A DNA stretch of 64,000 nt from assembly GCF_000148725.1 (NCBI RefSeq), contig NZ_GL476319.1, positions 453,772 through 517,771 of the forward strand. Direction: 5' to 3'. Below are positions 27,542-36,415 of the stretch, piece by piece; the first letter of the stretch is position 1, and the number at the start of each line of letters is the position of its first letter. The notes below the pieces were generated by a model. That model was not told the DNA's origin, searched no databases, and saw nothing but the letters and a program-made list of their open reading frames with translations. Source of the DNA: Roseibium sp. TrichSKD4. Lineage in GTDB: Bacteria > Pseudomonadota > Alphaproteobacteria > Rhizobiales > Stappiaceae. Made by a program: the position numbers and the translations under genes.

Positions 27542-28044
27542 TCCGGCTCCTCGCGCTTACATCTGATGTACGACATTTGGCCAAACAGACAAGCAGCAAG
27601 GCGCATGAAATTGCCAAGAAGGTGAACACGGCAACCAGAGCCAAGGTCCAATGCTCGAGCATAACCCGTTGGTCCAAAAGAAAAAGCACCAGATACCCCG
27701 TTGGACATCCGGTGCTTTCATAGCCCCCTGTTACGTCGCGTCCCCACTCTACCCAAGAGACATCCAGCCACGAAGACACAAAATTCTTCACAAGCTTCAG
27801 GCTTTTTCAACAGCGCCTGAGCCGTAACATTTATTTAACGTGCCAAAACCATTCCCATGTTGCAAGATTTACCTCTTGTTAACCTTAATCGATCCGGAAC
27901 GGGGCATTATTCGCGCAAATGAGCCAATTGGCACGCCCCCTGCTTAGTAAGGCCTGTAAACCAAGGGCAGTGATGCACTGTCCCAAATTTAGACAAAAGG
28001 TGCACCAAATTGGGTAAGGGGCACCAACGAGTGGGGCGAAAGAG
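27542..28044. other. 503-bp intergenic region with an orphan terminator
   Basis: No convincing protein gene. An open frame on the minus strand (27513-27791) runs through a strong terminator hairpin and has no ribosome site, so I reject it. The region holds the rhomboid promoter, the hairpin described separately, an AT-rich block at 27820-27900 and the promoter of the PAS gene. Confidence 0.5.
27679..27770 (-). ncRNA. Candidate small RNA ending at orphan terminator
   Basis: On the minus strand a 12-bp stem (AAAGCACCGGAT / ATCTGGTGCTTT, one G-U pair, 27679-27718 area) is followed by TTTTTCTTTT, a textbook Rho-independent terminator, yet no gene ends here. TTGAAAAAG at about 27810 could be a -35 box. 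The 5' end is a guess; only the terminator is directly visible. Confidence 0.3.
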
Positions 28045-28692
28045 ATGAAAAACGGCGTAACACAAACACTTTATTCCTATTGGGATGAACTGCGCGGTGT
28101 CCGCCCGGCTCCAAACCGCAGTGAAATCGATCCAGGTCAAATCCGTGGCCTGCTCGGTGACACCTTTATTCTGGAGTCCAACTCCCCTCACGAAGCCAGA
28201 TACCGCCTCGCTGGAACGCGCCTGTGTTCGACACATTGCCGCGAACTAAAGGGCAGAAATTTCCTCCGTGGTTGGAACGAAAAGGATCGCGAAGCGCTGG
28301 AAAGCCTGCTCGCAGCCGTTCGTGAAGATGCTGCGGCGGCCGTCATCGGTGTCGCCGGCCATACAGAGCGCAAGCAGCAAATCTCCATGGAAATGCTTCT
28401 GCTGCCATTGAACGTACCAGGTGAAGGCCGCGTTCGTATCCTTGGCTGCTGCACGCCGATGGAGCGTCCTTATTGGCTCGGCCTGCATCCCATTTTGAGC
28501 CAGTCCATCAACAGCCTTCGCCTTGTTTGGCCGGATGAGCGTCCGTTCTTTGTGGAACAGTCTGACCGGGTTCCAAACCCGATCATGCCGCGTTTCAAGG
28601 TGGAAGACATGCCAATCCCGCCTTCATCCCTTCCGCAAGGTGCGGAACGCAAGGTCGGTCACTTGACCGTTTACTCCGGTGGAAAGGCCTAA
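28045..28692 (+). CDS. PAS-domain protein
   Basis: 215 residues, one PAS domain of the PAS_5 type that is common in Hyphomicrobiales (YSYWDELRGVRPAPNRSEID, ALLG-like GLLGDTFILE, YRLAGTRLCSTHCRELKGRNF) with a short polar tail. No output domain, so a small-ligand sensor or adaptor. AAAGAG precedes the ATG. It precedes a PilZ gene by 134 bp, which suggests a link to surface or c-di-GMP control. Confidence 0.8.
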   Translation: MKNGVTQTLYSYWDELRGVRPAPNRSEIDPGQIRGLLGDTFILESNSPHEARYRLAGTRLCSTHCRELKGRNFLRGWNEKDREALESLLAAVREDAAAAVIGVAGHTERKQQISMEMLLLPLNVPGEGRVRILGCCTPMERPYWLGLHPILSQSINSLRLVWPDERPFFVEQSDRVPNPIMPRFKVEDMPIPPSSLPQGAERKVGHLTVYSGGKA

Positions 28693-28826
28693 AACGCGGA
28701 TAAACTGCCGTTAGGGCGGCGCGCCTTACACTTCATTAACCGTAGTTGTTTAATGATTCTGGATGTTGAGTGATATTAGTTTCATCCTGAACTTAGACAA
28801 CGCGGTTCGCCGCTCTCATAGGTAGA

Positions 28827-29477
28827 ATGGGCATGGATGCCGAACTGGCAACAGCTACGCAAGCACCCAGAACACTGCAGGCGCTAGACAAGCGTCGGCA
28901 CCAACGCGTAAAGGTAAACATCCTTGGTCGCTATATGCTGGAAGATCGGCGGGAGTACCCCTGCCAGGTGATCGACATGTCTCCCGGCGGTATGGCTCTG
29001 ATTGCGCCTGTGTCTGGCCAGGTTGGCGAGCGCATCGTGGCATACCTTGATCAGATGAGCCGGGTTGAGGGAAAAATCACCCGAACATTTGATGGCGGCT
29101 TTGCTGTCGAACTTCGCAATTCTGTCCGGAAACGGGACAAGATTGCCAGCATTCTGACTTGGCTGGCCAACAAGGAAGCTCTCGACCTTCCCGAAGATCG
29201 TCGTCACGACCGCTTTATTCCAAAGAACACCCTCACGCGCATCAAGCTCCCTGACGGGACCGAGCACACCTGCCGCATTTCAGATTTGTCGCTCTCCGGC
29301 GCAGCCATCAGTACGGATTTGGATGTGGAAGCCGGGGATGCCATCGAGATCGGCAAAATGAGTGCCCGCGTTGTACGCCGTATTGAAGGCGGCATCGCTG
29401 TTGAATTCGGTGAGGTTCAAAACCGCGACCTGCTGGAGCGGACAATCACGGTCGACCCGAAAGAGCTGAAGTCCTGA
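28827..29477 (+). CDS. Tandem PilZ-domain protein (c-di-GMP receptor)
   Basis: 216 residues with two PilZ domains. The first has RRHQRVKVNILGRY and DMSPGGMAL; the second has RRHDRFIPKNTLTRI and DLSLSGAAI. Both keep an RxxxR-like arginine pair and the D/NxSxxG motif that together bind cyclic di-GMP. Followed directly by a strong terminator, so a single-gene unit. Confidence 0.88.
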   Translation: MGMDAELATATQAPRTLQALDKRRHQRVKVNILGRYMLEDRREYPCQVIDMSPGGMALIAPVSGQVGERIVAYLDQMSRVEGKITRTFDGGFAVELRNSVRKRDKIASILTWLANKEALDLPEDRRHDRFIPKNTLTRIKLPDGTEHTCRISDLSLSGAAISTDLDVEAGDAIEIGKMSARVVRRIEGGIAVEFGEVQNRDLLERTITVDPKELKS

Positions 29478-29506
29478 CCTGATACATCAGCCCATCGGAA
29501 GTTTGC

Positions 29507-29533
29507 AAGCCGCTGCCCCGCAGCGGCTTTTTT
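29507..29533 (+). terminator. Rho-independent terminator after PilZ gene
   Basis: 8-bp GC stem GCCGCTGC / GCAGCGGC with loop CCC (extended by A-T pairs), then six T. 30 bp past the PilZ stop. Confidence 0.9.
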
Positions 29534-29912
29534 GTGTTTTGCACCGCCAGTTCAGCTTTTCTGCGACCAATTGAACGCCCAAACAGGGTGTTGCAAATTT
29601 TTTTATCTTTTTTTTCGCGCATTTTCGCCGCGCGTCTCCACCTCACTATTCAGAACCTTACGTCATAATATCAAAATACTTGGCATGCACCGCACGCCTC
29701 CATTTCCCTCTTTATCCATATTTTTCAGATGGATACAGAGACTCATTAGAATTTTATACGATATTGCCGCAAGTTTTCTTCAAAAGAAGAATGCAATTTA
29801 TTCAAAACAATACTCAATTTAATTAAAGTATAAATCAAAGTATAACGCCAGTTTTATCTGAGCAGAAAAAGAAGAATGACATCGTTAGGCCAGCCTTGGG
29901 GAGGGCGTTACG
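29534..29912. other. AT-rich intergenic region
   Basis: About 380 bp. The frames seen here are low-complexity and unsupported. The last 110 bp are very AT-rich (runs such as TTTAATTAAAGTATAAATC) and probably contain the promoter of the cysteine peptidase gene. Confidence 0.45.
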
Positions 29913-30527
29913 ATGAAAACTTCAAAACTACTATCTTTCGCTGTTGTTGTAGGTGGTCTTGCTTTTGGATGGACTGCTAGCGCTGAAGCCTCACCAACAC
30001 GTTTCATGGAAATGAATTCTGCAACCTCGGCACCGATCGGTCACAAGCAATTCTGCTCTGACAACCGGTCAGCCTGTCGCGGCTCCACATCAAATCCGGT
30101 GGTCGTGCGCCTTAGCAAAGAGCTGTGGCAGCAACTGATCGACGTGAACAACCGGGTCAATCGGCGAATCCGGCCTATGACGGATGTCGCCTATTTTGGC
30201 CGCGAGGAATATTGGACCTATCCGGTCAACGGCATAGGCGATTGCGAAGAGTATGTGCTGGAGAAACAGCGCATCCTGATGGAAGCCGGATGGCCGAAAA
30301 GCGCCCTGCTCATCACGGTTGCCAAAGACATCAAGAATGCAGGTCATGCAGTTCTGACGGTCCGAACAGATCAGGGCGACATGATCCTGGACAACCAGAT
30401 CGAAGCGGTTCTGCCTTGGTATGCCACGCCTTACCGCTACATCAAGCGCCAGTCACCGAAGGCTCCGGCCAAATGGACAGGCATTTCCGACACACGGGCA
30501 ACCACGGTCAGCAGCCTGACCAACTAA
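29913..30527 (+). CDS. Periplasmic transglutaminase-like cysteine peptidase (LapG-type)
   Basis: 204 residues. Signal peptide (LLSFAVVVGGLAFGW, cleavage near ASAEA), then the bacterial transglutaminase-like cysteine peptidase domain: catalytic Cys111 in GIGDCEEYVLEKQRIL, His145 in NAGHAVLTV and Asp160 in MILDNQIEAV. LapG, the best known relative, cuts large adhesins from the cell surface under c-di-GMP control; a PilZ protein is encoded just upstream. No LapD or large adhesin is in the window. GGGGAGGG lies before the ATG. Confidence 0.88.
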   Translation: MKTSKLLSFAVVVGGLAFGWTASAEASPTRFMEMNSATSAPIGHKQFCSDNRSACRGSTSNPVVVRLSKELWQQLIDVNNRVNRRIRPMTDVAYFGREEYWTYPVNGIGDCEEYVLEKQRILMEAGWPKSALLITVAKDIKNAGHAVLTVRTDQGDMILDNQIEAVLPWYATPYRYIKRQSPKAPAKWTGISDTRATTVSSLTN

Positions 30528-30687
30528 ATCGAACGAAACATGGATGGGTAGGGCCTTTCAGGTCCATGGAACGATCCGGTCGCGTCCCCACCCTCCCCAT
30601 CCCTACCACGACCGGATCCAGGGAGCCGATCTGCCCCCGCATGATTGGCTCCCGCCTCTTTTAAAAACTGCACCTCCAAACACCTTG

Positions 30688-30736
30688 GGCCACGCTTCTG
30701 CTCCTCACTTGGTTGCAGCCAGCGTGGCCTTTTTTT
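30688..30736 (+). terminator. Rho-independent terminator
   Basis: 9-bp stem GGCCACGCT / AGCGTGGCC, 24-nt loop, then seven T. Two more inverted repeats lie between it and the peptidase gene: GATCCGGTCG / CGACCGGATC (30573-30622 area) and GGGAGCC / GGCTCCC (30619-30651 area). Confidence 0.75.
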
Positions 30737-30817
30737 CATATTGTGATTTTAAACGACCCTTAGGGTCAGGACACCAGCGACACCAAACTGCGCAATCAGA
30801 ATTTGAGAGAGAAGACG

Positions 30818-31486
30818 ATGACACAGGACGTCTGGATCAGCAGTGTTGGCAGTAACCACCAATTGTTCGACAAGCCAGGAATACGTGAGAAGTATTTCGG
30901 TCAAGACTGGGCGCACCCGACCTTTATTTTCGGGGCAACAACTGATGAGCAGATGCAGTATTTCTATCGTTATAGAAGGGCAGATAAGTTAAAACGCGAA
31001 GAACTTCTAGAAGCGGCCTATGTCTTCGATGAAAAACGCTGGTCTAAGGTCAAAGACCTATTTGCCCTTGAAGGCTTTTACGCAGTCAAAGGCAAATTGG
31101 CCGAAATCCTCAAGCAATTCGATCTGGGGGGAACAGACTTGGTCGAGTTTCCGATCTATCAGGCGGACAAGACCACACAGCTGCCCGGCCCATACTATTT
31201 CCTGAATTTGGGGTCTCGAAAGGACAGTTTTCTGATCGAGAAGACAAATGGCGCTCGTCTCCTAGGCCGACACGCCCAGACAGGGGAAGAGGTTTGGGGC
31301 GGTCCTATGGTTCCCAAGGATGGTGATGTCGCTGTGTCTTCAGCTGCGCTTGAAGGCGCGGACCTTTGGGTTGAACCAAAGTACACCGGCAAAATTTTCA
31401 TCAGCGGTCCCCTTCATGACGCCATCGAGGCCGCGCGTCTCAAGATCGATTTTCGTTTCACAAAAGCTCGCATTGTTGAGGAGTAA
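30818..31486 (+). CDS. Imm11-like (DUF1629) immunity-type protein, first copy
   Basis: 222 residues from ATG 30818 (GAGAGAAG upstream; the open frame starts at TTG 30803). Soluble, no signal. The central part LVEFPIYQADKTTQLPGPYYFLNL, followed by an SRKDSFLIEK stretch, resembles the Imm11/DUF1629 fold, in which a [FY]xxP block is followed by YYxLN and an R/K-D pair. The family is known as immunity proteins of polymorphic toxins. No toxin is encoded nearby. The downstream gene is a distant paralogue. Confidence 0.6.
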   Translation: MTQDVWISSVGSNHQLFDKPGIREKYFGQDWAHPTFIFGATTDEQMQYFYRYRRADKLKREELLEAAYVFDEKRWSKVKDLFALEGFYAVKGKLAEILKQFDLGGTDLVEFPIYQADKTTQLPGPYYFLNLGSRKDSFLIEKTNGARLLGRHAQTGEEVWGGPMVPKDGDVAVSSAALEGADLWVEPKYTGKIFISGPLHDAIEAARLKIDFRFTKARIVEE

Positions 31487-31541
31487 GGTGGCCGAAATTA
31501 TATCTCCCGCACCGAATTTTTGATGGAGCTGCTTAGATGCC

Positions 31542-32192
31542 GTGGTTGATAGCCCCCCCCGTGCCGCGTTGTGTATTTTTGCCGATGGTGAAAAGGAAAC
31601 GGATGCCGTTATCGAGCAACTAAGCACGGCTTTGCAGCGCGAGCAGAAGTTATGGCTCGTCCAAGAGATCTCTCTTCGAACAGGATTTGCATTCCCAGTG
31701 CCCGATATGGTGCACAAGCTTTACCTTACGAAAGAATTGAAAGGCGAAGCCGACTTCATCCAAGGTGGTGGAAACTGGACCATATCCGATCGTGTTGTTG
31801 AAGCAATCGAAGATCTTGAACCGGGGGTACACCGCTATTGGCCGGTAGATGTCTTTAATAAGGATGGCAGTCTTGCCGGGCGCTGGTGGTTCTTGAACAT
31901 CTGCAACCGGCTGGACACGCTCGATCTGGAAAAATCAAAGGTCAAGGGAAAGCTGAAAGAGCCATACGGTTTCCTCGTGCCGGATTTCATCTTTTCGCTG
32001 AACTATGAACCTCTCCCAAACGGCCCTGAGCTGTTGGTCTGCCGCAGGGACGCTATCAAGAATCATGCAGTTTGGTGCGAATACCGGCTGCAAAACAGCA
32101 CTTTTATTTCAAACACTCTGAAGGAGCGTCTAGACGCTTTCGACCCGCCCCTGACCGGCATCGGTTTTGAACTGCAAACCGGCCTTTCGTGA
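31542..32192 (+). CDS. Imm11-like (DUF1629) immunity-type protein, second copy
   Basis: 216 residues from GTG 31542. The core PGVHRYWPVDVFNKDGSLAG, then RWWFLNICNRLDTLDLEKSK, is a better match to Imm11 than the first copy. The start is in doubt: GGAG sits 8 nt before ATG 31536, which opens MPWLIAPP in another frame; one more C in the run of eight C at 31553-31560 would join this ATG to the main frame. So the true start may be 31536, with a homopolymer slip or phase-variable tract. Ends 1 bp before the stop of the convergent carbonic anhydrase gene. Confidence 0.6.
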   Translation: MVDSPPRAALCIFADGEKETDAVIEQLSTALQREQKLWLVQEISLRTGFAFPVPDMVHKLYLTKELKGEADFIQGGGNWTISDRVVEAIEDLEPGVHRYWPVDVFNKDGSLAGRWWFLNICNRLDTLDLEKSKVKGKLKEPYGFLVPDFIFSLNYEPLPNGPELLVCRRDAIKNHAVWCEYRLQNSTFISNTLKERLDAFDPPLTGIGFELQTGLS

Positions 32193-32723
32193 TCAGGAAA
32201 CCTCTTCCAGGTCCTCGGCAAAGCGCTTCCAGTTCGCCACATAGCCCGCGGCCGACTTGGTAATGCCCTCTGCTGCCGGCGGTCCCAGCTCTTTCACCAC
32301 TTTGCCCGGTACGCCGACAACGAGGGAATTGTCGGGAATGACCTTGCCTTCCGCCACAAGCGCATTGGCTCCGATGATGCAGTTGGAGCCGATGACTGCG
32401 CCATTGAGAATGGTTGCGCCCATGCCCACCAGCGAATTGTCACCAATGGTGCAGCCATGCAGGATGGCCTGATGGCCAATGGTGCAGTCCGCACCAATGG
32501 TCAGCGGATAGCCCATATCCGTGTGGCAGACTGCGCCGTCCTGCACGTTGGAGCGCTCTCCAACATGGATCAGCTCATTATCGCCCCGCAGAACAGCGCC
32601 GAACCAGACGCTTGCCTCCCGGTCCAGTTTCACCTTGCCGATGACACTGGCATTGGGGGCGACCCAACATGCGCCCTCACCCGGCGTTTCGGGTGATATG
32701 TTGCCAAGCTTGTAAAGAGCCAC
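32193..32723 (-). CDS. Gamma carbonic anhydrase-like hexapeptide protein
   Basis: 176 residues from GTG 32723 (GGAAGGACG upstream); the frame runs back to 32972 without support. Left-handed beta-helix with hexapeptide repeats ([53 protein letters not shown]). The three metal His expected for the family are visible in [17 protein letters not shown]. Catalytic activity of this branch is unproven. Confidence 0.9.
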   Translation of the reverse strand: MALYKLGNISPETPGEGACWVAPNASVIGKVKLDREASVWFGAVLRGDNELIHVGERSNVQDGAVCHTDMGYPLTIGADCTIGHQAILHGCTIGDNSLVGMGATILNGAVIGSNCIIGANALVAEGKVIPDNSLVVGVPGKVVKELGPPAAEGITKSAAGYVANWKRFAEDLEEVS

Positions 32724-32760
32724 AGTCCGTCCTTCCCTATCGCAGAAACTCAGGCCAGGG

Positions 32761-33087
32761 TCAGGCCAAAGAGTGCGCCAGCCCGAGGGCCACCTGCACC
32801 ACAAGAAGCCCGGAGCACAGGCTCCACATGCCTGCGATGGTTGACGAGGCAACCAACCAGCCGAGGGGGCGATTTTCAATCCTGCGACCGCGAATAGCAT
32901 TGCGCATGATGATGAACGGACCGGCAAAGAGCACCATAAAAATGCCACTGACGATGCCGGTGAGGCTTTCAATTGAAAAATTAAAACGGGGCGGTTCTTT
33001 GGTCAGAAGTTGGTAGAGGCTGCCCAAAACACCGGCAGCGACAAAGCCCGCGCACGCGATATACACCGCTAGTATAAGCTCAAACAC
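32761..33087 (-). CDS. Small conserved membrane protein
   Basis: 108 residues from GTG 33087 (weak site). Three membrane segments: [39 protein letters not shown] and [20 protein letters not shown]. It resembles the uncharacterised alphaproteobacterial DUF6949-type proteins. 38 bp upstream of the carbonic anhydrase gene, probably one transcript. Confidence 0.7.
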   Translation of the reverse strand: MFELILAVYIACAGFVAAGVLGSLYQLLTKEPPRFNFSIESLTGIVSGIFMVLFAGPFIIMRNAIRGRRIENRPLGWLVASSTIAGMWSLCSGLLVVQVALGLAHSLA

Positions 33088-33312
33088 AACCCATTAACCC
33101 CCTGTTAACCTTTCACAGCCGAAGCTGAAACAGAATTCGTACTGGGTCAACAGCAATTTGCGTGCCGTTTTCTGATCCTGCGTTAACTGGTTGGAATGTC
33201 TAAAAATTCGACCGGTCAAAATTACGGATCATCCCGATCTGGGACGGTATGTGCCGGGACAGGACGCCAAAGTGAGACACTTGGCGAAAAGTCCCCGGTT
33301 GAAGGCAAATGA

Positions 33313-34077
33313 ATGGACTACTACACGCTGCCAGATGCCACAGGAATAAAGCCAAGGCACTTCCACGCCTTGCTGTGGGGTTTGTGCGGCCTGGCTGTCC
33401 TCTATACCAGCCATCTTGCTGTGGAAATTGTTGTCGCTGTCTCAAACAGCCCTGCCCGTCAAGTGGCAGAAGCTCCTGATCAGTATCAGCTGGGTGGGCA
33501 CACACTGTCGGTTCCCGAGCCTTACCTGAAGACGTCAGACTACAGCTTCTTTGAGCGTTCAGGCACCAGCAGCGCGCGCCAACGACTGGAACTGGCGGTT
33601 GTCTGGCCAACAATGACGCCAGCTTCACACACCCGCTCGGCGCAAATGTCACTCGGCAACGGCTCCAACCTTGTTCATCTCGATATCAAGCACGAGAAAC
33701 TGGTCGAGAGCTTGAGTGAGCAAATTGAGCCCATGTTCCAACGGCTTGCCACAACCCCTGCCATTAAAGGGCCAGCTGGGCTGAATGTCCTGACGCTGTC
33801 ACCATCAGCGGGAATGGAACAGGACGAAATCATCTATGAAAGCCAATCCTCCGGCCATTATGCAGCCCGCTGCAAAAAGCCCAAGGGGTCGACACAGGCC
33901 ATTTGCGAACGCTCATTTGAAGTCGGCGGCGAGTTGACAGTTACCTATCAGTTTGAAAAGCCCCTGCTGGCCAATTGGGGCCGTCTGGAGCGCCGCACGC
34001 GTGAACTGGTAGAGGCTGCCATCCTGCAAAGCGAAAAGCCGGTCGCTACAATGAAAAAGGCCTCCCCGACCGGATAA
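33313..34077 (+). CDS. Hypothetical membrane-anchored protein
   Basis: 254 residues. One N-terminal membrane helix (ALLWGLCGLAVLYTSHLAVEI, residues 19-40) and a periplasmic-looking globular domain with a pair of cysteines (CKKPKGSTQAIC). No family recognised. It ends in the terminator stem, and is convergent with DUF3126. Confidence 0.7.
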   Translation: MDYYTLPDATGIKPRHFHALLWGLCGLAVLYTSHLAVEIVVAVSNSPARQVAEAPDQYQLGGHTLSVPEPYLKTSDYSFFERSGTSSARQRLELAVVWPTMTPASHTRSAQMSLGNGSNLVHLDIKHEKLVESLSEQIEPMFQRLATTPAIKGPAGLNVLTLSPSAGMEQDEIIYESQSSGHYAARCKKPKGSTQAICERSFEVGGELTVTYQFEKPLLANWGRLERRTRELVEAAILQSEKPVATMKKASPTG

Positions 34078-34094
34078 GTGTCGGAAAGGCCTTT
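34056..34094. terminator. Bidirectional hairpin terminator
   Basis: Stem AAAGGCCT / AGGCCTTT with an inner CCGAC / GTCGG stem. It overlaps the last codons of the upstream gene and suits both convergent genes. Confidence 0.6.
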
Positions 34095-34123
34095 GGCATT
34101 TCAGAAAACCTGAGCGGCCGTTC

Positions 34124-34342
34124 TTAGCCTTCGTCTTCCAGATCAAATTCCAGAATGGCCATCTGGAAGTTCCAGCTCAAATCATCATCTTCGTCATCCC
34201 GGTAGATCACGCCGATGAATTCGTCACCGATATAAACTTCCGCGCTGTCGTCCTTCTTCGGACGCGCACGCACCTGCAAAGCTTGAAGGTCAAACTTCTT
34301 TTTGAGGTAAGCTTCAAGTTTCTTGATTTCTTCAGGGTTCAC
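34124..34342 (-). CDS. DUF3126 family protein
   Basis: 72 residues: NPEEIKKLEAYLKKKFDLQ, then RPKKDDSAEVYIGDEFIGVI and an acidic end (DDEDDDLSWNFQMAILEFD). Small acidic cytoplasmic protein conserved in alphaproteobacteria, often beside cysE as here. Function unknown. Confidence 0.9.
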   Translation of the reverse strand: MNPEEIKKLEAYLKKKFDLQALQVRARPKKDDSAEVYIGDEFIGVIYRDDEDDDLSWNFQMAILEFDLEDEG

Positions 34343-34418
34343 CGGGCGTCTCCTGCTAAATTTCGACTATCTCGGCTGCGGACCCTACACCAATCAGCCC
34401 TCTTGCCAAGAGTTGCGT

Positions 34419-35264
34419 TCAGCTTTCCCCGTGTTCCTTTGCCGCGTCTCCGCACAAAAGCTGGTTCATGCTGCGCGATGGTTCCGGACACCCGGCCTGC
34501 CCCACAACCTTGGCCGGCACACCTGCAACAGTGGAGTTGGGCGGCACGTCCTGAAGGACCACGGACCCGGCCGCAATCCGCGAGCAATGGCCGATTTCCA
34601 GATTGCCCAGCACATTGGCCCCGGCCCCGATCAACACGCCATGGCGAATTTTCGGGTGGCGGTCCCCATCTTCCTTGCCCGTGCCGCCAAGCGTCACACC
34701 TTGCAAGATCGACACATCATCTTCAATCACCGCAGTACCGCCAATGACCAGCCCGGTTCCATGGTCGATAAAGATCCCGCGCCCGACCGGAACCGCCGGA
34801 TGAATGTCGATCTGGAACACTTCCGAAGCCCGGCTCTGGATATAAAACGCGAAATCCTCACGCCCCTGCCGCCACAGCCAGTTGGCCAGACGGTGGGTCT
34901 GCAATGCATGGAAACCTTTGAAGTAAAGCACTGGCTCCAGATAACGGAAGCAGGCCGGATCGCGGTCATAAACGGCGACGATATCAACCCGCAGGATCTC
35001 GCTCAGTTCCGGCTCAACCGCCAGAGCTTCCATATAGGTCTGACGGATCAGCGAGGCTGACACGATATCCCGGCCAAGCCGCTGACCCAACCGATGGATC
35101 ACGGCCTCTTCTAGCGTCTCGTGATTGAGAACCGTCTCATAAACAAAGGAGGACAGCGCAGGCTCTTCCACCACCATGGCCTGAGCCTCTTCCCTCAGCT
35201 GGCGCCAGACCGGATCATGCAATGCAATTTTCGCGGCGCTCTGCTGCGGTGTCGTATTCGACAT
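34419..35264 (-). CDS. cysE: Serine O-acetyltransferase
   Basis: Makes O-acetylserine for cysteine synthesis. 281 residues with the N-terminal helical SATase domain (VWRQLREEAQAMVVEEPALS) and the C-terminal hexapeptide beta-helix: IHPAVPVGRGIFIDHGTGLV with catalytic His/Asp, GVTLGGTGKEDGDRHPKIRH. AAGGAG precedes the ATG. 76 bp upstream of DUF3126 on the same strand. Confidence 0.96.
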   Translation of the reverse strand: MSNTTPQQSAAKIALHDPVWRQLREEAQAMVVEEPALSSFVYETVLNHETLEEAVIHRLGQRLGRDIVSASLIRQTYMEALAVEPELSEILRVDIVAVYDRDPACFRYLEPVLYFKGFHALQTHRLANWLWRQGREDFAFYIQSRASEVFQIDIHPAVPVGRGIFIDHGTGLVIGGTAVIEDDVSILQGVTLGGTGKEDGDRHPKIRHGVLIGAGANVLGNLEIGHCSRIAAGSVVLQDVPPNSTVAGVPAKVVGQAGCPEPSRSMNQLLCGDAAKEHGES

Positions 35265-35413
35265 GGCTTGTCTCCTTTTTCAAGCCCTATAACACATCCC
35301 CCAAAACATAGGGTGGATTGCGGCTAATTCCAAAGTCAAACTTGCTCTAACGGTCAAGCTTTGCTTTCCATACTCGGAAAAATACGCACATTCTTTTAAG
35401 GCAGGCCCAACGC

Positions 35414-36229
35414 ATGACAGACCAAGCAGCGCTCCAAACGGCTCCCCTCGTCTCTATTCGCAAAGAGGTCGACGGGAGCATTGGCTGGCTGATCGTCGAC
35501 AATGAGCCGAAGAAAAACGCGCTTTCGCTGGCCATGTGGCAGGCGGTGCCAGAGGCAGTCAACCAACTTTCCGGTGATCCCGCCATACGTATGATCGTCT
35601 TAAGAGGTGTGGGAAGCGAGAGCTTTGTGGCTGGCGCTGACATTTCCGAATTTGAAGCCACCCGCTCAACTGCGGAAAAAGCAAAGACCTATGACAAAAT
35701 CAACGTGGCAGCTTGCGAGGCGCTGAAAGCAGCAGAAAAGCCGACACTCGCCATGATCCGTGGGCACTGCCTCGGCGGCGGCCTTGCCCTGGCCCTCGCC
35801 TGCGATATGCGGATCTCCGCTGACGGTGCGCAATTCGGCATTCCAGCTGCGCGCCTTGGCCTTGCCTATCCGCTGGGGCTGGTTGCCGATGCCCTGCGGG
35901 CTGTTCCCGCCTCGACTGCCAAACGCCTGATCTTCACCGCCGAGCGCCTTGGCAGCGAAGAGGCCCTGCGCCTCGGCCTGATAGACGAGCTGGTGGCCGA
36001 AACTGAACTGGAAGCCCGCACACGCGCGCTGGCGAAAACCATCTCTGCCAACGCTCCCCTTACCTTGCGCGCCGCCAAGATCGCCATCAACGCCCTGTCT
36101 GAAGGCGCATCTCCGGAAAGTCGGGCCGCCGCTCAATCCGCCGCTGACACCTGCTTCGACAGCGCCGACTTTATCGAAGGCCGCACCGCGTTTTTGGAAA
36201 AACGAACGCCGGTATTTGAGGGGAAATAG
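35414..36229 (+). CDS. Enoyl-CoA hydratase/isomerase family protein
   Basis: Crotonase-fold enzyme, 271 residues. Oxyanion-hole segments VAGADISEFE and RGHCLGGGLALALACDMRI are intact; the position of the second catalytic Glu is occupied by a glycine-proximal region (IPAARLGLAYPLG) where the usual hydratase Glu of PExxLG is replaced, so a pure hydratase role is doubtful. Substrate unknown. Confidence 0.85.
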   Translation: MTDQAALQTAPLVSIRKEVDGSIGWLIVDNEPKKNALSLAMWQAVPEAVNQLSGDPAIRMIVLRGVGSESFVAGADISEFEATRSTAEKAKTYDKINVAACEALKAAEKPTLAMIRGHCLGGGLALALACDMRISADGAQFGIPAARLGLAYPLGLVADALRAVPASTAKRLIFTAERLGSEEALRLGLIDELVAETELEARTRALAKTISANAPLTLRAAKIAINALSEGASPESRAAAQSAADTCFDSADFIEGRTAFLEKRTPVFEGK

Positions 36230-36300
36230 CCCTCCAACCGTCTCGGCAGACGAGCCGACTGCGAGTGATGATGAAAAACGGATAGACATATCCTCTGCCG

Positions 36301-36363
36301 TCCCGGCCTACGAGCCGGGACCTCCCAGCCCCCAACAACAAGGCCCCGGATCAGGTCCGGGGC
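36301..36363. repeat. REP-like pair of intergenic palindromes
   Basis: Two GC-rich hairpins after the crotonase gene: TCCCGGC-ctacga-GCCGGGA (36301-36320) and GCCCCGGA-tcagg-TCCGGGGC (36343-36363). They look like the repeated intergenic palindromes of alphaproteobacteria. The first could also end the transcript. Confidence 0.6.
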
Positions 36364-36397
36364 GGCGCAAGTCTGCATAATTCGCCGCTTCGTCATG

Positions 36398-36415
36398 CCA
36401 TGGCTTAGACCATGG
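36398..36415. repeat. Short palindrome, copy 1
   Basis: CCATGG-cttaga-CCATGG. A close relative lies at 39521-39540 with similar flanks (CTTCxTC before it). Confidence 0.6.

Noticed and set aside
27513-27791. 92-codon frame overlapping the rhomboid start
   Set aside because: It passes through a strong terminator hairpin and has no ribosome site.
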